From Lamellibrachia satsuma (taxonomy: Eukaryota > Annelida > Polychaeta > Sabellida > Siboglinidae), in assembly GCA_033239005.1 (NCBI GenBank), contig BSQZ01000025.1, positions 7,673,501 to 7,737,500 of the forward strand: DNA of 64,000 bases. Reading direction: 5' to 3'. Shown piece by piece: positions 28,301-40,700 of this stretch (positions are counted from its first letter, which is position 1; each line of letters starts with the position of its first letter). The notes under the pieces are model-generated. The model did no database searches and was not told the origin of the DNA. It worked only from the letters and a program-made list of their open reading frames with translations. The position numbers were made by a program, and so were the translations under genes.

Positions 28301-31300
28301 AGCAGATGGACGTGAACTAGATGAAGAACAGGAAGCAACGGAGGGAGAGAAGATGGACGGTGAACTAGATGAAGAACAGGAAGCAACGGAGGGAGAGAAG
28401 ATGGACGGTGAACTAGATGAAGAACAGGAAGCAACGGAGGGAGAGCAGATGGACGGTGAACTAGATGAAGAACAGGAAGCAACGGAGGGAGAGAAGATGG
28501 ACGGTGAACTAGATGAAGAACAGGAAGCAACGGAGGGAGAGCAGATGGACGGTGAACTAGATGAAGAGCAGGAAGCAACAGAGGGAGAGAAGATGGACGG
28601 TGAACTAGATGAAGAACAGGAAGCAACAGAGGGAGAGAAGATGGACTGTGAACTAGATGAAAACATGAAGCAACGGAGGGAGAGCAGATGGACGGTGAAC
28701 TAGATGAAGAACAGGAAGCAACGGAGGGAGAGCAGATGGACTGTGAACTAGATGAAGAACATGAAGCAACGGAGGGAGAGAAGATGGACTGTGAACTAGA
28801 TGAAGAGCAGGTTGCTACAGAGGGAGAGCAGACGGACGGTGAACTAGATGAAGAACAGGAAGCAACGGAGGGAGAGAAGATGGACGGTGAACTAGATGAA
28901 GAACAGGAAGCAACGGAGGGAGAGAAGATGGACTGTGAACTAGATGAAGAACATGAAGCAACGGAGGGAGAGCAGATGGACTGTGAACTAGATGAAGAAC
29001 ATGAAGCAACGGAGGGAGAGAAGATGGACGGTGAACTAGATGAAGAACAGGAAGCAACGGAGGGAGAGCAGATGGACGGTGAACTAGATGAAGAACAGGA
29101 AGCAACGGAGGGAGAGCAGATGGACTGTGAACTAGATGAAGAACAGGAAGCAACGGAGGGAGAGAAGATGGACGGTGAACTAGATGAAGAACAGGAAGCA
29201 ACGGAGGGAGAGCAGATGGACGGTGAACTAGATGAAGAACAGGAAGCAACGGAGGGAGAGAAGATGGACGGTGAACTAGATGAAGAACAGGAAGCAACGG
29301 AGGGAGAGAAGATGGACTGTGAACTAGATGAAGAACAGGAAGCAACGGAGGGAGAGCAGATGGACTGTGAACTAGATGAAGAGCAGGTTGCTACAGAGGG
29401 AGAGCAGACGGACGGTGAACTAGATGAAGAACAGGAAGCAACGGAGGGAGAGAAGATGGACGGTGAACTAGATGAAGAACAGGAAGCAACGGAGGGAGAG
29501 AAGATGGACTGTGAACTAGATGAAGAACAGGAAGCAACGGAGGGAGAGCAGATGGACGGTGAACTAGATGAAGAACAGGAAGCAACGGAGGGAGAGCAGA
29601 TGGACTGTGAACTAGATGAAGAACAGGAAGCAACAGAGGGAGAGAAGATGGACTGTGAACTAGATGAAGAACAGGAAGCACCGGAGGAGAGCGGACGGAC
29701 GGTGAACTAGATGAAGAGCAGGTTGCTACAGAGGAGGAGAGCAGACGGACGGTGAACTAGATGAAGAACAGGAAGCAACGGAGGGAGAGCAGATGGACGG
29801 TGAACTAGATGAAGAACAGGAAGCAACGGAGGGAGAGCAGATGGACGGTGAACTAGATGAAGAACAGGAAGCAACGGAGGGAGAGCAGATGGACGGTGAA
29901 CTAGATGAAGAACAGGAAGCAACGGAGGGAGAGAAGATGGACGGTGAACTAGATGAAGAACAGGAAGCAACGGAGGGAGAGCAGATGGACGGTGAACTAG
30001 ATGAAGAACAGGAAGCAACGGAGGGAGAGCAGATGGACTGTGAACTAGATGAAGAACATGAAGCAACGGAGGGAGAGAAGATGGACTGTGAACTAGATGA
30101 AGAGCAGGTTGCTACAGAGGGAGAGCAGACGGACGGTGAACTAGATGAAGAACAGGAAGCAACGGAGGGAGAGAAGATGGACGGTGAACTAGATGAAGAA
30201 CAGGAAGCAACGGAGGGAGAGAAGATGGACTGTGAACTAGATGAAGAACATGAAGCAACGGAGGGAGAGCAGATGGACTGTGAACTAGATGAAGAACATG
30301 AAGCAACGGAGGGAGAGAAGATGGACGGTGAACTAGATGAAGAACAGGAAGCAACGGAGGGAGAGCAGATGGACGGTGAACTAGATGAAGAACAGGAAGC
30401 AACGGAGGGAGAGCAGATGGACTGTGAACTAGATGAAGAACATGAAGCAACGGAGGGAGAGAAGATGGACGGTGAACTAGATGAAGAACAGGAAGCAACG
30501 GAGGGAGAGCAGATGGACGGTGAACTAGATGAAGAGCAGGAAGCAACAGAGGGAGAGAAGATGGACGGTGAACTAGATGAAGAACAGGAAGCAACAGAGG
30601 GAGAGAAGATGGACTGTGAACTAGATGAAGAACAGGAAGCACCGGAGGGAGAGCGGACGGACGGTGAACTAGATGAAGAGCAGGTTGCTACAGAGGGAGA
30701 GCAGACGGACGGTGAACTAGATGAAGAACAGGAAGCAACGGAGGGAGAGCAGATGGACGGTGAACTAGATGAAGAACAGGAAGCAACGGAGGGAGAGAAG
30801 ATGGACTGTGAACTAGATGAAGAACAGGAAGCAACGGAGGGAGAGCAGATGGACGGTGAACTAGATGAAGAACAGGAAGCAACGGAGGGAGAGAAGATGG
30901 ACGGTGAACTAGATGAAGAACAGGAAGCAACAGAGGGAGAGAAGATGGACTGTGAACTAGATGAAGAACAGGAAGCACCGGAGGGAGAGCGGACGGACGG
31001 TGAACTAGATGAAGAGCAGGTTGCTACAGAGGGAGAGCAGACGGACGGTGAACTAGATGAAGAACAGGAAGCAACGGAGGGAGAGCAGATGGACGGTGAA
31101 CTAGATGAAGAACAGGAAGCAACGGAGGGAGAGCAGATGGACGGTGAACTAGATGAAGAGCAGGTTGCTACAGAGGGAGAGCAGATGGACGGTGAACTAG
31201 ATGAAGAACAGGAAGCAACGGAGGGAGAGAAGATGGACGGTGAACTAGATGAAGAACAGGAAGCAACGGAGGGAGAGCACATGGACGGTGAACTGGAGGA

Positions 31301-31343
31301 AGAGCAGGGTGCAACACAGGGAGAGCAGATGGATGTTGAACAG
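25340..31343. repeat. 48-bp minisatellite, about 125 copies, acidic repeat frame
   Basis: Unit ATGGACGGTGAACTAGATGA + AGAACAGGAAGCAACGGAGG + GAGAGCAG (48 bp). On the + strand it reads MDGELDEEQEATEGEQ. Units before about 26090 carry TAG where later units carry CAG, so the left part is closed and the right part open. Open stretches: 26079-27257, 27279-27959, 28353-29710 (two pieces) and 29793-31517. No start context, introns, conserved domain or non-repetitive coding flank supports a gene, and most changes are non-synonymous. 25066-25339 shows nothing. Confidence 0.95.
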
Positions 31344-32087
31344 GGTCAACAACGCTTACCTTTATCTACCTTACACTTTATCTATCCCGATACGTTCATT
31401 ATACCATACAACATCACTTTGGGATTGTTACGAATAGCTATGAATAGCCGCATTAGCCGCATTAGCCGCATTAGCCGCGTTTTCATAAGTTTCCAATATG
31501 GCGCATTTACAGAATGAGCGCTAGTAATGCTACAGTTGCAACATAATCACGAAGACGTTGGCTACCTAGCTACAGACAGACCACTCAGACGTATTGAATA
31601 GACATGTTTTTTTTCAACAACCGTTGCATATACGTCCCAGGCAGTAAGACTATCAACAAAGTCATATATATGTGAACTCTCTCTAGAGATCTGGGAAGTG
31701 TCCAGTATGTTAAATGTGTAACATGGGAAACGTGCCTTGGAGTTGATGATCTCATCCAGGACTCCAGATCACAAATCATAGACTGGTCGAGCAGATCTAT
31801 CAATTCACTGAACTGGGACAAAACAAGAAATGTTGATTCACTTTCCTAAAAATCATCCTGAAATCCAGAACATCAGAATTGCAGTTAGAATGTATTTCAA
31901 CCGAGACACTCATCCAACCTAGAGTAGGGATTCATACTTCGCAAACGTATAGAGGAATCATTCCTGTGTATACGTCATACCAGATGGTTGAAACAACAGT
32001 GTTTAACGTAACATGACTACGCATAGTCATAGCCATGTTTCATTTGCACGTCCGACACACGGGCGATGGGCAAAGTTTGCCCTCCAT
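31344..32087. other. Unrecognised region with a short 9-bp repeat
   Basis: At 31443-31479 four copies of ATTAGCCGC. The rest is unique sequence with no coding, RNA or transposon signal that I can recognise. Confidence 0.5.
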
Positions 32088-32170
32088 CTCCACCCCCACC
32101 CCCACCCCCACCCCCACCCCCACCCCCCCGGCCTATCCATTTGCAAAATCCCAGATACGCCACTGCTTAA
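32088..32170. repeat. CCCCCA repeat next to a possible transposon end
   Basis: About six runs of five or more C separated by A at 32088-32128. The flank (reverse complement AAGCAGTGGCGTATCTGGGA) resembles termini of some DNA transposons that begin CAGTGGCGTA. Only one end is visible, so the transposon call is weak. The repeat itself is certain. Confidence 0.5.
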
Positions 32171-32500
32171 GAGTCTACAGAGATGAACATAGTGGTTCGT
32201 CTTTCTGGATCCACGCTGTATTGAGTAGCAGTCGACGTGGTAGCCACTCCTCAACGCACGTCATTAGATACAGCTCAGAAATTCTTCACATCGGTGCTAG
32301 ACCCATGGCGCCACCTCGCGTCAACGGCTACTCCCGTCGTGTCAGACACAAAAAAAACAAAAGAGCGAATGGCCGCCAATATCGCTGCATCCCATTGAAT
32401 CTGTTCGCCGACGTTGGACATGTTGGTTTATGTTTCACTTTGTCCTGTCACCAAATACCTTGTATTGTTCTGAGGCTCTACCTCTCCCTAGCTCTCCCCA

Positions 32501-32502
<2 letters not shown>

Positions 32503-32582
<80 letters not shown>
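32503..32582. repeat. AT microsatellite
   Basis: About 39 uninterrupted AT dinucleotides. Confidence 0.98.
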
Positions 32583-32585
<3 letters not shown>

Positions 32586-33868
32586 CAGACTGGAACAGCG
32601 CCATGTTGTTGTGACTTTAGTATGCCAAACCCACCAACGGTCCTCGCCCTTTAAATGGATAAATTTCTCATTAGATTAATCCGTTTTAATTGTCGTTGAC
32701 GTCATGGTGTTGTGTTCGTTGTTGCCGACAGTTCGGTGAACCACATGGTACTATTGACGTTTCTTTCGTTCCAATACCCTAGATGTATATTACCTCGACG
32801 ATTGTTACGTTGACAAGCATTGACATTATGGACGATACAACAGCTGATTGTCGACTTGCTTGCGCACTTTCGAGCATCAGTGATCACACACAGTCGCACA
32901 CCACTCGTACGGGCGAAACAAAACGGTTCCGGGTATTGTTTAATATTTCAGTCCAACCGGCAGCGCCGTCTGTCGACAACGTAACACCGACATATCGAAT
33001 TGTACTCATCTGATCTTTCTATCAGCTTAATGACAGTTTAGCCTCAGCCACTGCCAGTCGAGGCTTCCGATCACACGCTGGCGAGACGTCTTCGCAAACG
33101 CGTCCTAATCGCAGTTGAATATTACTCTAATACGGCCAAGTGTTGTTCGCTTGCGACATCTACCTGCGCTAAAGCCAGTTCGAATTAAGCCCCCGGGAAC
33201 CCACGGACGACCTGCTCAACTAATCGAGATATAATTATTACGTACGGCGAACGAATAGCGGCGTGTACGCGCTGCCGCATGCAGCGTGCTGACGCGGCCG
33301 TCTCGGTTTTGTGTGCGGCTTGCGCGGTGGCGATGTTCGGCCTCGTGGCGGCAGACACGACACCAGCAGTCAACTAGGCTGGAACCGTGTCGGATCTGTG
33401 ACTTCCAATCACTCGCTCTGCTGCCTACTTCACCAATGTGACGGCGTCGACTTTGACTGGTGAGTAAGCGCGTTCTAGCATAGTTTCGTTCACTTACAAT
33501 AAGATATGTCCGTGATTGAGAGAACACTGGCTGAGTATTTGTGCAAAACTTCGAGGTGTGGGAAACGCAGGTAGCGAAAGGTGTGTTGACGTAGATGCTA
33601 TGTACGCGGTGGAGGCACAGGCAAAGACCTGTCACATTCGCAGACGACGCCGCTTGTTGAAGCCATTTTATATGTCGCTGGCTGCTGACCGTCATCTTAA
33701 AGTTACCAGTTCGTCTTTGATTTGCATCACATTTGCAGTGGACTAGATTCTGATAACATTCATGATATGAAAATGTTATTTTAACATTCATGATATGTAA
33801 ATGTTATTTCAACGTTACGACATATGAATGGAAATATGCATAGTAAACACATAGGGTTAAAGGTACAT
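32583..33868. other. Unrecognised intergenic region
   Basis: No gene or known repeat found. A 31-bp direct duplicate (AACATTCATGATATG...AAATGTTATTT) lies at about 33752-33812. 33060-33480 is rich in CpG without an obvious exon. Confidence 0.4.
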
Positions 33869-33942
33869 ACGCACACTCACACTCAGACGCACACGCACAC
33901 TCACACGCGCACACACGCACACGCACACGCACACGCACACGC

Positions 33943-33986
<44 letters not shown>
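33869..33986. repeat. CA/CACG microsatellite at the 3' end of LINE E
   Basis: CACACG and CA dinucleotide repeats. It directly follows the 3' end of the minus-strand LINE and so may be its microsatellite tail or insertion target. Confidence 0.95.
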
Positions 33987-33989
<3 letters not shown>

Positions 33990-35341
33990 CCACGCAGGTT
34001 TTGCAGATGGATCTCCATCGCACACGGTCTTCACAGTCAGTTCCCGAGGCGGTCGTATTTATGTTGCATTTCTTCACATTTGTTTTCATTTGGTCTTTGT
34101 ACAATTTCTGTTGTCCCCCGGTAGCATGTTTGCCAGTGGTCAGTTGGGCATAACGTAATTGCTTTGGAACGCTTGTGTCTGGCACTTGACATGCCCAGCC
34201 CAACATAGCTGAATTTTAACCACGCGGGCCTCAATGCTGGCGGTGCATGCCTGTTCAAGGTATTGGTTGTTCGATCTTGCCAGCTGACACCCAGGATAGT
34301 TTTGAGTGTGCGCTGTTGATATTGTTCAAGAGCTCTGATGTGGCGAGGGTGCGGTACCCATGTTTCTTTGCCATACAAAAGTGTGGGCAGCACGGCAGCT
34401 TTGTATACCAGGATCTTAGTAGATGTCCTAAGCCCATGTTCAATGAAGACCCGGCTGTTTAGTCTTCCGTAGGCAGCACGGGCACATTTTACTTTGTACT
34501 GAAATTCCGCATCGATGTTTGCTGGACTGGAAAGGTTGCTTCCTAAGTACGCGAAATGGTCAACATCATCAAGAGAGGTGCCTTATACAATGATAATGTT
34601 TGGTGGTGGTGTTGTAGCAGGCGATTGTGCCTGTTGATGTAGAACGTTTGTCTTTGTGGCATTGACTGAGAGTCTGAAGAACTTATATGCATCTACAATG
34701 AAATCAAGTGTGTTCTGGAAATCTTGTGCTGAGTGAGCTGTTGTTACTGTTTTCACTTTCGATTTAGCTCCGAGACGGCTTAGCTTGACCACGCCACCAT
34801 CGGTATTATATGTGATGTCCGCTCCCTTAGCTAAATCGATCTTCGCTTGTGATAGGAAGGCAGCCAGAAATATAAAAAAGAGTGTGGATGCAATTACACA
34901 GCCCTGTTTCACGCCATTATTGATGTTAAAGGGTTCCGATTAATCACCAGCATGAAATACACATCCTTTCATATTGTCGTGTAGTTGTCGAGTAACATAG
35001 ACGAATTTAGGAGGGCATCCAAGACGGGCAAGACAGCCCCATAAAGCGTCTCTGTTCACAGAGTCAAATGTCTTAGTTATATCGATAAAGGCAAAGTATA
35101 GATCACGTCTTTGTTCACGACATTTTTTCTGCACTTGACGAGCAGCAAAAATCATGTCTGCGATGTCACGTGTGGGTCGGAAACCGCATTGTTTTTCAAG
35201 TAAGATGCTCTCCGATAGTGGTTGTAGTCGGTTGAGCAGGACTTTGGCGAGAATCTTTCCGCCGGCAACAGATAGTTGGGAGACCCCACGGAAGTTGTCA
35301 CAACCAGCCCTGTCACCCTTTTTAAAGATGGTGACGATCAT
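33990..35341 (-). pseudogene. LINE E reverse transcriptase and C-terminal part
   Basis: IVTIFKKGDRAGCDNFRGVS, then AGGKILAKVLLNRL, QCGFRPTRDIADMIFAARQ, FIDITKTFDSVNRDALW and MKQGCVIASTLF. The segment after SKVKTVTTAHSAQDFQNTL lacks the xADD catalytic box expected between KVKT and AHS, so that motif appears to be deleted. C-terminal: PTLLYGKETWVPHPRHIRAL and [11 protein letters not shown]. The copy is non-functional. Confidence 0.85.
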
Positions 35342-35491
35342 GGCATCCTTTAAATCCTGAGGGTATTTCGTCAGTATTCCAGATCTTCAGAAAGAGTTGA
35401 TGTAGGTGGTGGGTTAAACATTTCTCTTCCATGCTTGTATATTTCACTGAGGATGCCGTCACTACCGGAGGCCTTGTTGTTCTTTAGTTGG

Positions 35492-36902
35492 TCAATGGCT
35501 TTGCGCAAGAAGTTGCAGCTCATCGAACTCTGCCCTAATCAGTGTCTGAGGAATACTGTAGATTGTATCAGGTTCGACTCGGGAGTTACGATTGAGTAAT
35601 TCAAAGAAATGTTCTTGACAACGATTTAGGATGCCTTCCTTGTCCGTGACAAGGGTGGAGTCATCTTTTGAGCGCAGAGGCGCGGTATGTCTGCACATAG
35701 GTCCATAGATGGCTCTAGTAGCTGTGAAGAAATCACGCGTTCTGTGGTTGTCGGCGAACTCCTGTATTTCTGCGGTATTTGATATCCACCATTGGTTCTT
35801 AATGTTACGAATTTGTACGTCGACACACAGGCGTTGGTGTTTTACTTTACGCGTGTTTGGCAGTTTTGGGGGTTTTGACATTCCATAAAGGCAGCTCATT
35901 TCTTGTCTATCAGATCTTTGATTGTTGTCATTGTAATCAAACCAATTTTTATTGTCTTTGGTTTGATAGCCAAGTGTTTATTCGCATACTTTGGTGATGT
36001 AGCGGACGAGGTCCATTCATCATTTATCGAGATATTGTCTTTTGGTGTATCGGAGAATCTCTCTTCTAAATTCTGTTGGAACTAATGGCTGATTTATGCC
36101 TCTTCATTATTGCATGTTGTTTCCGATGTTTTGGTGTGATTTGCATCGCTGGTTTGTCACGGATTAGTCTGTGGTCAGTCCAGCAGGCTGTAGAGCCATG
36201 CATTGCTTTAGTGATGAGGTCATCTGCGCGATCACGTTGACGTGTGATTACAAAGTCAATCAGGTGCTTGGGATGCATCCATGATGTTTTGAACTTATCT
36301 TCCATGCGAAAGGTAGTATTCGTGATAATCAGCTCCTGCTCTGCACCTTTGCTGAGTAGTAGCACCCCATCGTCATTGATCCCCAGGTCTGCATTCTTCC
36401 CTGCACCAGCATTGAAGTCTCCCAGAAAACAACCTTGTCATTTGTTGGTATGAATGCAAGGATAGAATCAAGGTTAGTATAGAAACCTTCTTTTGTTTCG
36501 TGTGTTGCATCCAGCGTTGGCGCATAAGCACTGATGAGTGTTGCATGGCGCGAGTCAGCAAGTTTGACTCTCAGCGTCATTATGCTTTCAGTGATTCCAA
36601 ATGGTAGCTCAGATAGTTCAGTGGCAATGGAGTTTCTTACTGCAAATCCAATGCCATGTATTCTTGTTTCGTCATTTGCTTTTCCTTTCCAGAAGAATGT
36701 GTAGCCGTTTTCAGTGAGTTGGTCTTCATCGGCAAATCAGGTTTCGCTCAGAGCAGCTATGTTGATGCCACAGCGGGCAAACCCCTCGGCGACAATAGCT
36801 GTCCGGCGTTGACGGCGAATGCTGACGTTCCATGCAGCGATGCTCAGGCGCTGGATGTGATTCGCGACCATCTTGCTTGCACCGCCTACGTGCAGGTTCA
36901 TG
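35492..36902 (-). pseudogene. LINE E endonuclease and linker
   Basis: Endonuclease pieces: RLSIAAWNVSIRRQRR, ALSET, TLRVKLADSRHATLISAYAP (the SAYAPT motif), FVITRQRDRADDL and WTDHRLIRDK (the SDHR-type catalytic motif). The linker reads IQEFADNHRTRDFFTATRAI and ILNRCQEHFFELLNRNS. Several frame breaks separate the pieces. Confidence 0.82.
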
Positions 36903-37240
36903 GCTAGGAGCTTCCAGCAGTCACTTTGCCTGCTCCGGTCACCATTGGCCTATCGCCGCAGGACTTGAGGGATGATTAAATAATGGGTGATGGATGAAAG
37001 ACTCAAACATGGCTGCGTGTTGATCTTGAGCAACCAGACGATCCCACACAATTCGTCAAACCACATCTGAATCCTGTGGCCCAAGACAATCGGGACGACA
37101 GAGAGGGGTGACATAGCTGCGGTGAGTTGTCAGGAGTACAGTTTGTCGTAACTTGCCTATCGCACACCCACCGTGCGGCTATTTGCCCGTAGCTGGGACT
37201 GGGGTAGAAATAGAGCATGCCTGCCGCAGTTCCTCCGGAG

Positions 37241-38083
37241 GTTTCTGTCGGGGACCTCACCTCTAGTCTTTGGTAAAACAACCTGTACCTCAAGGCAGAG
37301 GTTTCTGTCGGGGACCTCACCTCTAGCCTTTGGTTAAACAACCTGTACCTCAAGGCAGAGGTTTCTGTCGGGGACCTCACCTCTATCCTTTGGTTAAAGA
37401 ACATGCACCTCAAGGCAGAGGTTTCTGTCGGGGACCTCACCTCTAGCCTTTAGTTAAACAACCTGTACCTCAAGGCAGAGGTTTCTATCGGGGACCTCAC
37501 CTCTATCCTTTGGTTAAAGAACCTGCACCTCAAGGCAGAGGTTTCTGTCGGGGACCTCAACTCGACTCTTTGGTAAAACAACCTGTAACTCAAGGCAGAG
37601 GTTTCTGTCGGGGACCTCAACTCGAGTCTTTGGTAAAACAACCTGTACCTCAAGGCAGAGGTTTCTATCGGGGACCTCACCTCTATCCTTTGGTTAAAGA
37701 ACCTGCACCTCAAGGCAGAGGTTTCTGTAGGGGACCTCACCTCTAGTCTTTGGTTAAACAACCTGTACCTCAAGGCAGAGATTTCTATCGGGAACCTCAC
37801 CTCTATCCTTTGGTTAAAGAACCTGCACCTCAAGGCAGAGGTTTCTGTCGGGGACCTCAACTCGAGTCTTTGGTAAAACAACCTGCACCTCAAGGCAGAG
37901 GTTTCTGTAGGGGACCTCACCTCTAGTCTTTGGTTAAACAACCTGTACCTCAAGGCAGAGGTTTCTGTCGGGGACCTCACTTCTAGCCTTTGGTTAAACA
38001 ACGTGTACCTCAAGGCAGAGGTTTCTGTCGGGGACCTCACCTCTAGCCTTTGGTTAAACAACGTGTACCTCAAGGCAGAGGTT
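37241..38083. repeat. 60-bp minisatellite, 14 copies
   Basis: Exact 60-bp period with core CAAGGCAGAGGTTTCTGTCG and GGGACCTCACCTCTAGCCTT. Variants (TTAAACAACC/TAAAACAACC/TTAAAGAACC, CTCTAG/CTCGAG) recur in patterns. It starts at the presumed 5' boundary of LINE E. Confidence 0.97.
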
Positions 38084-38955
38084 GTTCAATTGGTTTCTAG
38101 TGCGCCGAAACGTCCACCCATAGCCAGAGCCTTAAAACAGCCTGTGCCACGGGAAGGAAGGGTTGTCTGGGAGAAGCTGTGTATTACGCTAAGGCGCGTG
38201 TGCGCTGTTAACGCGCGCCCTGCACCAGACCATTAACAGGCCGCGGTTCTTTAAGACACATTTGAGCGGTCAAGATACATAGTTTATACTATATAACATG
38301 ATTTTAAAAAACCATCAGACTATGTACTTTTAATGCAAGGGTTGTAATAACACATAGAGCCACGCTATATTCATTTACTTTAGTACATACGCTACGGTTA
38401 AATATTAGATAACTATTAAATATTCATAGCATCTATTGGAACTTTGTGACAATATTGGGTTTGGTCAGAGGTGATGATATCACATGCAAGAATTGAGTAT
38501 GCCAACACGTAAATACAGGTATTGTGCAGTTCCATGTTGACCTATCGGGTTCTCATTTGTCTTCTCTGGACGTTGATGGCAATTTATTAACGTTGGTAAT
38601 ATACCTGCTTTGACGCACCTGTCCATCGTTCGACGTAATGCGGCCTGATTCCGGGAATCGGGTCTCCTGCAATCACTACTGCTTCGACGCACACACATGC
38701 AACAAAATTCTTTCAATTCCGAACAAATGAACCTGCATGCCAACGATTCCTGTCATACTAAATTTTGTCGGGAGCACAAATTTGTCCAGTTTTGGCAGCC
38801 AAAATAGGTCCAATTGAATTGAAAAGTACTGTCAAAGGCGGTCCACTGACTTCAAATTCAGAAGGGCTTTTTTCAGAGCAGTAAAATGAAACAGAGCCGA
38901 TTAACCGATAGATACATAATTATGATATTATAGTGTATGTAGAAGTGTTTAGCAC
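38084..38955. other. Unrecognised region
   Basis: No gene, RNA or repeat recognised. The open frames here are short and lack known domains. Confidence 0.4.
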
Positions 38956-39087
38956 ACATATAGACATATAGACATATAGACATATAGACATATAGACAGC
39001 AGGTTAAATAACACGAGAAGTGCACCGATGTGACAGCGTTCATAGAAGTGCTTAGCACACGGACGTACGCACGCACGCACACACGCA

Positions 39088-39119
<32 letters not shown>

Positions 39120-39148
39120 CTCACGCACGCACGCACGCACACACACAA

Positions 39149-39179
<31 letters not shown>

Positions 39180-39191
39180 TACACACACACT
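38956..39191. repeat. ATAGACAT 10-bp repeat and CACG/CA microsatellite
   Basis: 38956-38999: about four copies of ACATATAGAC. 39057-39191: ACGCACGC and CA repeats with interruptions. Confidence 0.95.
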
Positions 39192-39785
39192 GGGGATTAG
39201 TTTTATTCAAGAGGACCAATTGTTGCTGCCAAAACTGATCCTTTTTGGTTTTTGCTTTGGACCAAATTTATCGTGACATTCTATCTGTATTTAACAATAC
39301 CAATTGCGTGTTTCCATGTAAATATTAACAATTTACAATTAGTAAAAATTAATATTAATCAACAAAGCATTACACCTATGATATAGCATCTACTACTGAC
39401 CAGGATCTCTTGTCCTATGTTCCTATGTTCTCTACGTTCAGTGTACACGTAACACGTAACTAATTGTAACACGGCCCAGAATGCAATGGGTTACGATCTA
39501 AACGAGTAGTTCAGCTCAGTAGCATCCATTACCTATTTCTGCTAGAAAATTTGAGATGGCTTGATCAAATTACTTCAGTCAGTTATTTCTAACTCGTAGA
39601 ATTGTAGCTAGGGACACGAATAACGCGAAGGAACACATCGCCTGTGTTACTCATAATACGTTATCATTAATGCTCTTAATATTGATGTAATGGTTACGTG
39701 TGATTGCGATAGTGAGTAGTTCCAATGTGATCGAACGAAGCAATCACAAAACACATAAAATAGTCCGAGAAACAAGTAAGAATAT
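39192..39785. other. Unrecognised region
   Basis: AT-rich unique sequence; nothing recognised. Confidence 0.4.
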
Positions 39786-40451
39786 CGAGTACGTCGTGTA
39801 CATCGAGTACGTCGTGTACAACGAGTACGCCGTATACACGGAGTACGGTGTTGCGTTCGGTGCGCTGTGTGCTTCCCGGCTGTCGTGCGATGTACTGTGG
39901 TCTTAATGTTGTCAAACGTTGAATTACTGTCAGTTGGTAACTTTCTCGCGTATTAGAACAGAACGTATTAGAACAGAACGTATTAGAACATAACGTATTA
40001 GAACAGAACGTATTAGAACAGAACCTATTAGAACAGAACGTATTAGACATCAGGAAAGAAGCAGAAGAATGTATATTAAATGTGAATGTCATGGTTGTGA
40101 ACGGGTACGTTATTGTGTTATGTATATTAAATGTGAATGTCATGGTTGTGAACGGGTACGTTAGTGTGTTATGTATATTAAATGTGAATGTCATGGTTGT
40201 GAACGGGTACGTTAGTGTGTTATGTATATTAAATGTGAATGTCATGGTTGTGAACGGGTACGTTAGTGTGTTATGTATATTAAATGTGAATGTCATGGTT
40301 GTGAACGGGTACGTTAGTGTGTTATGTATATTAAATGTGAATGTCATGGTTGTGAACGGGTACGTTAGTGTGTTATGTATATTAAATGTGAATGTCATGG
40401 TTGTGAACGGGTACGTTAGTGTGTTATGTATATTAAATGTGAATGTCATGG
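39786..40451. repeat. Three adjacent minisatellites (18, 15 and 51 bp)
   Basis: 39786-39848: 18-bp unit ATCGAGTACGTCGTGTAC, about 3.5 copies. 39950-40047: 15-bp unit GTATTAGAACAGAAC, about six. 40066-40451: 51-bp unit (TATGTATATTAAATGTGAAT ... GGTTGTGAACGGGTACGTTA), seven to eight almost identical copies, open in both strands because 51 is a multiple of 3. The near identity suggests recent expansion. Confidence 0.96.
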
Positions 40452-40629
40452 GTTTAAGCGGTTACGTGGCTCTTGTGTCATCAACAAGTTCGACGTAACA
40501 TATATGCCCGTGATTAAGTGTATTCACTTATATTTACTAAGCATGGTCATCTAACGATAGACTTCGCTCTGCGTGCGTTTAGAGGCCACAGGCGTGTGTA
40601 TGCATTTCTGATGCCGACCTCACATTAAT

Positions 40630-40700
40630 TGGACTCTCGATAAACCAATGGCTTCCTTGTGCATTTGCCATCTGGGTTTGTACGGCAATCTTCTTTAGCA
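40630..40700 (+). mobile_element. Short LINE-C 3'-end copy
   Basis: GGACTCTCGATAAACCAATG, GCTTCCTTGTGC, TTTGCCATCTGGGTTTG and GGCAATCTTCTT match the terminal part of the minus-strand LINE at 52.1 kb (opposite orientation). No ORF is included, so it is a 5'-truncated copy or a SINE sharing that tail. Confidence 0.65.

Larger units (their letters stand above)
33987..37240 (-). mobile_element. LINE E: decayed EN-RT non-LTR retrotransposon
   Basis: On the minus strand the order is 5' region (37240-36905), endonuclease, linker, RT, C-terminal part, ending at the CA repeat. Protein start MNLHVGGASKMVANHIQRLS at about 36902 followed by WNVSIRRQRR and INIAALSET. An in-frame TGA follows, then AVRNSIATELSELPFGI, DHRLIR and the RT. 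Stops and shifts throughout. It resembles the 'endonuclease-reverse transcriptase' LINEs common in invertebrates; the clade is not resolved. Confidence 0.87.

Noticed and set aside
26079..31517. Long acidic ORFs as a real gene
   Set aside because: They consist only of a 48-bp tandem unit, change frame at indels, have stops in the older part of the same array, and lack introns, flanking unique coding sequence or a known domain.
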